DNA from: Pneumocystis sp. 'macacae'
Lineage: Eukaryota; Ascomycota; Pneumocystomycetes; Pneumocystales; Pneumocystaceae
Reading direction: 5' to 3'
NCBI GenBank assembly: GCA_018127085.1
Contig: CM030728.1
Span: 248,001-312,000 of the forward strand
Length of the DNA stretch: 64,000 bases
Every line of letters begins with the position of its first letter. Within the stretch, counting starts at the first letter, position 1. Of the stretch, positions 25,532 through 34,276 are shown piece by piece. The notes under the pieces were generated by a model, which made no database searches, had not been told where the DNA came from, and saw nothing but the letters and a program-made list of their open reading frames with translations. The position numbers and the translations under genes were made by a program.

Positions 25532-28320
25532 TTACAATGTTAATGTATATTTTGGCAACTGGATGGAATGAATTGGATTATTCGGAGATTTAATATCAGT
25601 AAGTAATTCTAGTACGGAAAGAACCTCTGATGGCTCTGGAAGATGCCAGTTTGCTGCTGTAGCCTAACGGAAATACATAAGATTTATATTAAAATAGGGA
25701 AAGTAGATATACTTTATTTGATGCACCGATAGTCACTGTAAAGTATGGTTTATCTTTTAGATCATGTCTTTGTTTCAAAACGCGGAACATGTCTTTTGAT
25801 TCAGTATTTTCTAAAAAAGTTCAAACTGAATTACCTTCGTCTGTTTTATCATCTCCTGTACTAAAGACAAAATCCGGTTTTTCATCTTTGTACATATCTA
25901 ACAACTGACTTGCTACTCTACCCTTGTTGATGAAGAAAGGCCGAACTTCTATATTTGCTTTCCCATTCAATACCTCAACATCATAATTCGAGGTGATAAG
26001 ACTCTCTAAATGATTTTGGCATTCCAATGCTTGAAAAAGGCCGTAGTCTGGATCTGCACGACGATAATGCCACGTAAGTGTACACCTTTTTTGTTCAATA
26101 AATGAGCCTATACTATGTTGAAGAATAAGGAATCATATAGAGAAAACATTTACCCTGTGTGCGTTCTGTATAGTACTCGAAGATTTTATACACATCTTCT
26201 TGCCATGATAAGTCCATATTTTCTGTGAGATCTACCCAATCAGACGTATTTGGGAAACGCATAAAACAGCCATGTTCAGCACTGGCAGTTTAGCTAGTGG
26301 ATATTTTGCAGCGTTTAATCCCACCTTAGTCCCAATTGAGGAATATTATCAAACCATTGTGCTAAAAAATTCTGGTCACGCCCAGAAATTATCCATACTT
26401 GGTTTCTAGGGTTTTCTGCCAGTGCCTTCAAAACACATATAAGTCGTTGAGACGGAATAGCAACGAGCGGGTCCTTAACAATTGGCGTTAATGTTCCGTC
26501 ATAGTCAAACAAAAACAACCGATTATTCGCCTGACGATACGTATCTGCCAATAATACTGTATCGACAATAGGTGTAACCTGGTTATAATTAAAAGTCGCT
26601 AGATTCGTTAGCAATCGCGATATAAAGGACGAAGTCCATGTCTGAATGGTATTCTTAGTCACATAATTATACAGCTTGACCTGCCGCGCCTTCTTCTCCG
26701 CCTCTGATATACAAAGCGCCTCATTGATCTTCTTTGCTGTGTCCTAGACCACCGTTGGCTTCTCTTCATCAAACTTCCCACTGTACCGCCACATCCCACG
26801 GATTAACCTGGATTGCATCTCGAAGAGCATCCTTCGTCCCCGAAAACTCCGACAGCAGCAGCGGCCCATTGTTCCCCTTCTGGCATATAACATACTCCAG
26901 ACTCGTCGTATTCATACTGTCCCTGATCGCCGTAATAATCCCCACATCCCCCGACCTCAGAAGCGCAAAATACTCATCCTTCTCCAAATACTGGTGGTAG
27001 TGGTGCACCGGCGTAAACTCCAGCGACCCATACGTCCCGTTTATCTCCGCCACCAGATCCTGCACCTGCTTCTCAAACTTCGATGTGTCGTCGTTCACCG
27101 GCGACGTCACCTGGATAAACACCACCTGGTTCCTCCACCTCGAAAACTGCTTCAGAAAACTCTCAAACGCCCGCAGCCCCTGCAGCACCCCCTGCACCTC
27201 GTATATCTTTGCACTCCCAATAAGTATCTTCTTGTCCGAGTACAGCTCCCTGATAAACTGCATCTTCTCCTCCGTCTTCTGCGTCTGCGACTCCCGCTCA
27301 ACATACTCCGCATCAATCCCCATCGGAACCACCTCTATCGCCACATACGCCCCATTCACATCAATCCCCTTCCCTATAGAGTCAAACCCCAGCACCCGCG
27401 TGCATGTGCTCACAAAGTGTCGCGAGAAAGAGTAGCTCTGGAACCCAATCATGTTCGCCCCAAGCATCCCCATCAGTATCTCCTTCCGCTCTGCCCCGTC
27501 AGCCCCTCATCCCCCATCCCCCACTACATACTTGGAAGACACCGGAAGATCTCGGAGCTCGGAAACGGCCCATACACAAACAGCCCCACATATGCATCCG
27601 GAATCTTCTCCCGCACAAGCCCCGGCACCAGCAGCAGGTAGTAGTCATGCACAATTACTGTCCCCGTTATTCCCGCCTCCACTCCATCCACATACTGATG
27701 TCTCCCGCCCCATACACCCCCGCAATCGCCTCCACATATGCCTCGTTGAACCTCACATAGTCCTCCCAGCACGCCTGCTCCCCCCACTCCCCCGTTGTGT
27801 TGCTCCACACCCGGTAGTGGAACAGCGGCCACAGCACTACTCCTCTGCAGCCCCTCTACATACTGGGCGTCCTACCTGTGTTTGCATACCTCCTCCACCG
27901 CGACTGCTGCTCAACTGTCTCTCCCGACCGCGCGTCTCCCGCCTCGCCCAGCATCCAGACCGGCACAATCTCCTGCCCACTGACTCTTGCGAACGACGCA
28001 ACAAAGTCCTCCTTGTTTTTCCCGCTTACTGCGACCGCCCCGCCCTCTGTGCTGTCGACCCCGATCTCCCCCGTCCACCCCACCACCACTGTCTTCCACT
28101 CTGTCTCCCGCGACAGCCACGAGATAGACGAGAAGACCGACGACTTGCCTCTTCTCGCCCGGAACCTCTGTCTGTAAGCTGCTTCCTCTGCCTCTCCCCT
28201 ACCCAGTCTCCGCTCTTTGGGTCCAGGAACGGCCTGTATGGGATGCTGCTGCATGCATAGACGACTCTGCCTGAGCAGCCCAGCGGCCGCTGTGCGCTGG
28301 GCGGCACTGTGCCTGACATG
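25532..28320 (-). CDS. tps2: Trehalose-6-phosphate phosphatase TPS2
   Basis: Ten exons join in frame to 802 residues: 28203-28320, 27876-28167, 27696-27842, 27532-27657, 26787-27490, 26325-26743, 26154-26281, 25835-26107, 25733-25792 and 25532-25673. The N-terminal two thirds is the glycosyltransferase-20 fold (SVFSSISWLSRETEW, VLWPLFHYRV, IIIVHDYYLLLVPG, PFPSSEIFRCLPKRKEIL, GMLGANMIGF). The C-terminal phosphatase has the HAD nucleophile motif LFDYDGTLTPIV, IISGRDQNFL, SAEHGCFMR and the metal-binding STGDDKTDED. It removes phosphate from trehalose-6-phosphate made by TPS1 (55.5-57.3 kb). In the synthase-like domain the usual DGMN is DSMN. Composition changes sharply within this one gene: the phosphatase exons are about 33% GC and the first exons about 65-70%. 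Confidence 0.95.
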
Positions 28321-28419
28321 TGCTCGCGGCTGCTTCCGCCGCCGCTTTGGGCGCGCACATCTGGAGGGCGTGTACAGTGCTGGGTCATACAGTGTATTGT
28401 GCACGGCGTGCTACAGTGT

Positions 28420-29007
28420 CTAGTTGATGATCTGTGCAGCCTCGGCGAGGATCTGTATTCCGTCTGCGCCAATGGCCCTTGCGATGTTTGGGTTGCACAG
28501 GAACGAGATGCTCATCTTTGCTGGCGGTCTTGGGGCGTTGGCGGGGTGGATGGGTGCAGTGTGGTGGACGCTGTGGTCCACGAGGATCCGGATTGATGCA
28601 GCAGGATGGACAGTGTCGGCAGAGAGAGTGTCGGTGGGGCGGGGGGCGGAGGGCTGTGGTGCAGAAGGGCCCGGGGGAGCAGCGGGTGCATAGGGCGGGG
28701 GGACGCTGGAGGTGTGGACAGTGTGTGCGTGCTGGCGCAGGTTGTCGAGGCGGGAGAAGGTCCGGCCGCAGAAGCATCTGAAGGGGCGCTCTCCGGTGTG
28801 TTTTCTGGGGTCAGGAGGACAGAGAGAAGAGACATACCTGATGTGGCGGGCGAGATGCTCGTTGCGGGAAAACTGCATGCGGCAGGAGCCAAAGCCAGAG
28901 CACTGGAAGGTCTTTCTCTTGGGGCGCGGGTTGGCAGGCAGCGCTGCCATCGCTGCGTCGGCGCACCGCTTGCGGGCACCAGACGCGCATATATGCGGGT
29001 GGCGCAT
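28420..29007 (-). CDS. C2H2 zinc-finger transcription factor
   Basis: Two exons, 28838-29007 and 28420-28804, are separated by a 33-nt intron whose removal joins HLARHIR to KHTGERPF. Two C2H2 fingers result: [20 protein letters not shown] with RHIRKH, and [20 protein letters not shown] with TVH. The finger pair and the KRKTFQC lead-in match a widespread fungal family of two-finger regulators. I cannot name the orthologue. The rest is Pro/Ala/Ser-rich and ends AEAAQIIN. The start is ambiguous: Met at 28950 (165 residues, [13 protein letters not shown]) is more likely than Met at 29007. It lies about 100 bases upstream of TPS2 on the same strand and is divergent from CUE3. Confidence 0.85.
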   Translation of the reverse strand: MRHPHICASGARKRCADAAMAALPANPRPKRKTFQCSGFGSCRMQFSRNEHLARHIRYVSSLCPPDPRKHTGERPFRCFCGRTFSRLDNLRQHAHTVHTSSVPPPYAPAAPPGPSAPQPSAPRPTDTLSADTVHPAASIRILVDHSVHHTAPIHPANAPRPPAKMSISFLCNPNIARAIGADGIQILAEAAQIIN

Positions 29008-29069
29008 ATAGCGCGAGGGAGCAGTGGATGGGTGGACAGAGATACCCGGGAAGAGCGGGGCGGGCAGAG
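28951..29069. promoter_or_regulatory. Divergent zinc-finger/CUE3 promoter at the GC summit
   Basis: The two preferred start codons (28950 minus, 29070 plus) leave 119 bases. GC is about 70%, so no TATA-like box is present. This is the only promoter in the window made of GC-rich DNA. It lies within the peak of the composition gradient. Exact transcription starts cannot be seen. Confidence 0.45.
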
Positions 29070-30832
29070 ATGGGGGAGGAGTGGGAGGGGGCGGTGGAGG
29101 GGTGGACGCGGTGGCTGCGGGGGTGTGCAGGAGACAGGAGGTTTGGGGAGTGGGTCAGGGGGGGGGAAGAGGGGCTGGGGGCGGTGTGGGGGTTTGTATA
29201 TGCGTACATGGAGGCGCATACACCGCGGAAAAACGCGGACGAGCAGGGGTTTACGGGGGGGACGGAGACGAGGGCGGAGGACGAGCTGTCGGAGGCGGTG
29301 TTTGTGGTGGTGGAGCGGGCACTTGTGGAGGGGGAGTGGGTGTTGGGACAGCCGTTTGTCCTGTTTGACTTTTGTGTGATGTATGCGGCGGACAGTGTGG
29401 AGCGGGTGGTGGAGGTGGTGGAGCGGGTGTCCCGGAGGGCGGAGGGAGAGGTGGTGGCAGCGGCAGAGCGGGTGCGGGCGGAGTATATGCGGGAGCTGGA
29501 GGGGCTTGGGGAGGGGAGGATGGGGGGGGAGAGGGAGCGGGTGCAGCTGCAGGCGCTGACGGTGTTTGTGCGGGTGTGTGGGGGGGCGACGGGGGTTTTT
29601 GTGGAGGAGGGCTTTGTGGGGTGGGTGGCGAGGGTGTATGAGGGGGGGGGGGCGGGGGTGGGGGGGGAGCTGCTGTGGCTGGTGTTTACGCTGTTTACGT
29701 CGTTTCTATGGGAACCGCGGGTGTGTGAGCAGATTGTGCGGGGGGTGAGGTGGCTGTATGAGGAGTGGGTGGGGGGGCGGCTGGTGCGGGACCTGGTGCT
29801 GGAGACGGAGATTGTCGAGCGGTTCTACGAGGCTGCGCTGTTTTCGCAGGAGATAGTGTCGGAGCTGCGGGCGCTGAGGGAGGGCGCGGATGCGGGGTTG
29901 CTGGGGCAACCGCTGCCGGGGGAACGGTTGCCGGGGGAGGGGCAGCTGCGCGAGCTGTTTCCGGGGTGCAGCGACGCGTTTGTAGCAGAGTGTCTGCGTG
30001 CACACGACGGAGACGTCGAGGCGGCGGCGTGGAGGATTCTCGAGGAGAGCGGTGCAGCAGGGAGGCAGCAGTGCGGGGATGCAGGTGTGCACAAGGAAAG
30101 GTAAGCACGGTGCTGGGGTAGGGAGGGGTGCTGATGACAGTCTGACGGGGTGCCTGGATGTCCGGACACACATGTGTCCGGACAGTGTAGATGCTGTCAA
30201 GTCTTTGGCTGGAGGAAATGGGATGGACAGAGCAATGGAGATATCAAGAATATACAGGGGAAAGAAGGGGTATGTATGTAGAAAAATGCTATGGTTCTGA
30301 GGGATAAAGATATGTATCAGCGGATGCTATGTTGGAGGACAAGTTGTTTGTGCGTGAACACAAGCATATGATAATGGAGTCGCTGCTTGCTAATGATGAG
30401 GACGAGAAAGACGATACATATGAGGATGCAGGCTCTAGTGAGGGGGAGGCATGGGAACAGTCGAGGGTGAACAGAGTAGATGGGGTGCTGTACACAACAT
30501 ATATGGTGTCGCCAGAAGTCTTTGATCGGACGGTGGAGGCGCGGCGATCATCTGATAGAAAAGAGCTTCGTATGAACACAGGGATGTCTGATGAGCAGAT
30601 TGAGTGTTGGAAAATGATGCTGGACAAAAATGTGGGTGCATATGTATTTATTTTTGTGCTGACTTTGAAGCCTCGACAAGCAGAAAAATATCAAGACATG
30701 TATGGTTTTTCAGGGAGCGAAGCACCGTCTTTAGCCAAATGGAACAGTGATAAGAATGGTGATTTTAGTAAAAACACTTGCAAACCACAATTTTTCAATA
30801 CAAGAGGCAAAAAGAGCAGAAAAAATAGATAA
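29070..30832 (+). CDS. cue3: CUE-domain protein CUE3/ASCC2 (ribosome quality control)
   Basis: Exons 29070-30100, 30141-30269, 30310-30631 and 30671-30832 join in frame to 547 residues. The CUE domain near residues 290-330 ([20 protein letters not shown], then [10 protein letters not shown]) binds ubiquitin. After it come [10 protein letters not shown] and ADAMLEDK, then the C-terminal signature [20 protein letters not shown] with [19 protein letters not shown]. This matches yeast Cue3 (Rqt3) and human ASCC2, part of the complex that splits collided ribosomes. The N-terminal 280 residues are biased to Gly, Val, Glu and Arg because most codons end in G. A start at 29028 (14 extra residues) is possible. 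The last two exons are back at 35-42% GC. Confidence 0.88.
29159..29667 (+). repeat. Cluster of long G-runs (G-quadruplex-prone)
   Basis: The plus strand carries G-runs of 8 (29159-29166), 11 (29642-29652), 5 (29654-29658) and 8 (29660-29667), with many shorter runs between. The last three runs are separated by single bases and satisfy the usual four-run quadruplex pattern. They lie in the CUE3 coding strand and the reading frame stays open through them. Confidence 0.75.
30159..30184. repeat. Perfect 12-bp inverted repeat
   Basis: Arms TGTCCGGACACA (30159-30170) and TGTGTCCGGACA (30173-30184) are exact reverse complements, separated by two bases. The repeat lies in CUE3 exon 2 as modelled, just after the 30101-30140 intron. 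It could form a hairpin in DNA or RNA. Confidence 0.8.
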
Positions 30833-31157
30833 ACATTTTTAAATGATAACAGGGATGGCAGACGTGCAATAGTTGGAAATGAATATATTCTAAGGATAAC
30901 TACTTAATGTAATTACAGTATATGATATCTAGTTTTTCATTTAAGTATTCAAAATTAATATACATACTTTATTCAGCTATTTCATAAAGAAATATGAATA
31001 TCATAAATGGTATGATTATCATTACAGTTATATCTGTTAATGTGTTTCAGTTATTTTAGCTAATAGTCCAAGGAAATATATAAAAAATACATTTACATCT
31101 TACTTTTAATTGTACTGATAGGATGCCTTGACTTGAAGGATAAGTTAAAGTGTGTTT
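30833..31157. other. Convergent spacer CUE3 / orphan protein
   Basis: About 325 bases in which GC has returned to the AT-rich background. No gene is visible. Confidence 0.5.
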
Positions 31158-34005
31158 TTATGATATCGTAAAAACACTTGGAATAATAATTTTGTTAGGG
31201 CGTATTTTGTTAGGAGTATCTGTTTTAGTTACTTTATAAGACATTGTTGACATGTTAACAGCTTTTTCATATGCAGAAACCAAATGTTTGTGACGGGACA
31301 ACATGTTTTTAGTAGAATCTTTAGCTTCCGTGTTTTTGATTGAGAAGTCAGATGGTATGCTGATTTCTGAGTATGCTATTTTTGTTTTTTTTAAATCAGG
31401 AGACTCTGAATTTGAGTTATTTTTGCACTTGTATTTATAATCAAATGAGGTAGAAAAAGGTGGATTAGGTTTATTTCGATTATTCTTATTTATTGATTTT
31501 GACCATGAAAACGATGTATTTTTTATGCACGTTTGTTTTATATTAATTAGAGAGTTTACTTTTGTAGACTCATCAAAATTAATTGATTTGAACTCTTCAA
31601 CAAGGTTATTAGATTTTCCGTTATACAATATTCCGTTTTTCTCATTTAGGGGATCCATAGCTAAAGTTGAACTAGACGACATAGTATGTAAAGGATACGA
31701 TTTTTTAAATACGCTATCATCTGTATTGCTATTGTTTTTTTGTAATAAGAAAACAGGTGGAATAATAATCTTGCTTCTTGCATTAAAAGACTCATTTGAT
31801 TTTTTCTCTATATTTTTATTGTTCTTTGAAAATTCTTCAGGAACAATTATAGGAGCGTTACATGTAGCCGAAGAATAATTGATTAATGGTTTTTTTGATT
31901 GTGATGTTGAATCTTTTTTTGAAATTTGAAAATGCTTATCTTCAGCGTTTTTTGTATTCTCAATGATGTTTGGATTATGTCTATTTAAATCAAATGTATA
32001 AATTTTCGAAGCCTGTCCTTCCATAGATTTTAGAATCGAACTAATATTTATTTCATCTTCTTTTAATGCAAATGTTTTATTATAACTACTTTTTTTATTA
32101 TTGGAAATTATAGGATTCTGAGGTTTAGAATTCTCTTTTTTACTAAAATCTTTAATTGACTTATTTGTTTTTAAGGGAGCATTCTCTGCATTGACTTTGA
32201 TATTCTGGGAAGATACATTAAGTCTTGAAGTTTCAAACGTAGATCCTAGAAAGGAGTTCTTATCGCAATTGTTGAGAAATATTGAAGGAATCCTAACTTT
32301 TCCTTTTTTTTTAATTTTTTTTTCTGTGAAATGTGGGTTTTTAGTATTATTGAGTGGTAACGGTGTAGATATTGTATTCTTATTTCTAATTTGTATCTTT
32401 TCTGATCTTTTTTCATATTCCGGAATAGATTTAAAACTATTTTCAGAAAGATTTTTTGTTCGTGATATTCTTGAAATATTTGATCTATCCAAATTCATTG
32501 TTGAAAAAGATAATATAGAATTCGTTTTATCTTCTAAATTAGAAGTGTCAAAAAAGTTATCTATTGAATTCTGATAATTAATTATATTGTTATTAATTGA
32601 CAATATATCATCTCTTTTTTCCCATTTATATAGAGGTATTTCTTTTTTTTCAATAACCTTGTCTTTAGGTTTTATTTTTAAGGAATTATTCTGTGTTGAT
32701 TTATTTTTAATACACTGTTTATTCGTACAATTACTTTGATAATTCATTGGTTTGTGATATTGCAAACTAGAGTAATTGGTTTTTGTTTCATTAAAAAATG
32801 GCGAACTAAGTTCTTTGTGAACAATTAAATCTGGCGATGTATCATCATTAAATATTCCCATAGGCTGATGATTCTGTTTCATAAAAGGCGTGAATGGATA
32901 GATATTGCTTTGAGATGATATAGTATCTTTTGAAGAATAAGGAGATATTTGTATTTTTTTTTTTGAAAAATAATTTGCACGTTTATTCCCAATATGGTAT
33001 TTTTTAGGACTATAATTCTTTGCATTCATATTAGTATACAAATTGCATGGTGATGTACTTGGAGGAAATAATGATTGTTTTAGTGAAATTTTTTGACAAA
33101 GACTGTGCATACCAGAATAAGCGGAATAATTTCCTTTATTACTATATCCCTTGTTTTCCTTTTTCTCTAGTTTATACGAGTAATTTTTTCTAATTGAATT
33201 TGAGGAGAAATTTTCTTTTGCATCCATAAATATTTGTGGTGAAACACTTGATGTTATAGGAGATATTGCATGTGCATAGTCCGAATAAATCTGATGCATT
33301 TTAGTTATTGGTGTTGTATGTCTCGACGTTTGTGTTCCTTTCGTTTCAAGAATTTTTGGGGGTTTTGAAAAACAATCAAGTAATTTAGACAATAGTATGT
33401 TTGTTTTTGTTATTGAGTAAAGTTGCTTAGTGACTTCTTGCATTATTGATGATTGAGCTTCTTTTCGATATATATTTTCGTTTAGTAATTTTACAGGGCT
33501 TGAAGATAATATTTCTTTATCATCTTCTGATATTGTTCCATACATATCAATAAACATAGGAGGGTCAGATGTCTTCAGATCATGTTCCAATGTCCTTGAA
33601 TGCTCTTTTTTAAAAGCTTTAATTTTTGAAAACTGGAAAAAAGGTCGTTTGTTTTTGTCGCTTGTCTTTTCTTGCAATAAATTCTCATTTTGCTCAAAAC
33701 GCATTCCATATGAACTTTCTGGATTTGAAGAATGCACTTCCTGTTTTTCTTTGTATTTTTCTAAATAATTAGGTTCCTCTTCTGATTTTAATGGTGGTTT
33801 TAATTTAAGCGACATTGCAAGAGTATACAATTCAGTATTTGTAACTGGAGAACGTATTCCGTAAAACCAGCGGCACCATTCTGGGCGCTCAATACTCTTT
33901 TGCCCTTTCCATATTTCTTTAAGCGATGTTGCATCAATTCCATCTTCATCTTCCTATAATATTATTAACTAGTTGTTATTTAAATCGGAAAAAAAGGTGA
34001 ACCAT
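31158..34005 (-). CDS. Unrecognised large disordered protein with repeated I-x-[IV]-P-x-x-F motifs
   Basis: I do not recognise this protein. The main exon runs from about 33953 to 31158 (over 900 residues). It begins EDEDGIDATSLKEIWKGQKS, then ERPEWCRWFYGIRSPVTNTE, the only part that looks folded or conserved. The rest is Ser/Asn/Lys-rich and likely disordered. Five similar motifs occur in the C-terminal half: VRIPSIF (32271-32300), IIVPEEF (31827-31857), IIIPPVF (31733-31775), ISIPSDF (31338-31370) and IIIPSVF at the very C-terminus (31179-31196). The 5' end is uncertain; one frame-consistent option is a first exon consisting only of ATG at 34003-34005. The motifs could be docking peptides for one partner (inference). 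Confidence 0.7.
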
Positions 34006-34276
34006 AAAGCTTTTACTGCTGTTCAATCAGAAATTACAGTAATTTTATACGCAATGATGAATCAATGTCTTTTCATAGACTTCATTCGATCTTTTTCTTT
34101 CGGTACAGCGTTTGTTGTGATCGATGCTGTTCGGGTGTTTGCCTGTTGAGTGAGATATAAAAAAAAAGGTAAGGTTGAAAAAAAAAAAATGCATTAAATA
34201 ATGATTCATGTCGCAATATTGATTCCATTAGATAATTACAAGTGCAAAAAAGTGAATGTTCTGAATAATGTTAGGT

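Larger units (their letters stand above)
26300..30800. other. GC-rich island in an AT-rich chromosome
   Basis: Hand counts of GC per 60-base line are as follows. 26101: 20. 26761: 29. 27421: 32. 28261: 42. 29041: 44. 29581: 44. 30001: 41. 30241: 21. 30361: 25. 30721: 22. Spacers elsewhere can be as low as 6 of 60, and coding DNA elsewhere is about 20 of 60 (44401). The rise begins within TPS2 and the fall lies within CUE3. Introns and the intergenic gaps share the shift, so codon choice cannot explain it. No mobile-element gene is present. Confidence 0.95.

Noticed and set aside
25820..27840. TPS2 as a frameshifted pseudogene
   Set aside because: Every apparent break is explained by a 33-50 nt intron with proper ends; the sum of exons is 2409 bases and all catalytic phosphatase residues are present.
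27000..28780. Long plus-strand open frames opposite TPS2 and the zinc-finger gene
   Set aside because: They are side effects of few stop codons in GC-rich DNA; their translations are Pro/Arg/His-rich without family motifs, while the minus strand encodes clear conserved domains.
28950..29070. Stress-response (AGGGG/CCCCT) elements at the zinc-finger/CUE3 promoter
   Set aside because: Such pentamers are unavoidable at 70% GC, so their presence carries no weight here.
26700..30300. GC-rich block as contamination, chimeric contig or horizontally acquired DNA
   Set aside because: The composition changes gradually inside TPS2 and CUE3, exon joins are in frame on both sides, and introns have the same short form and signals as elsewhere.
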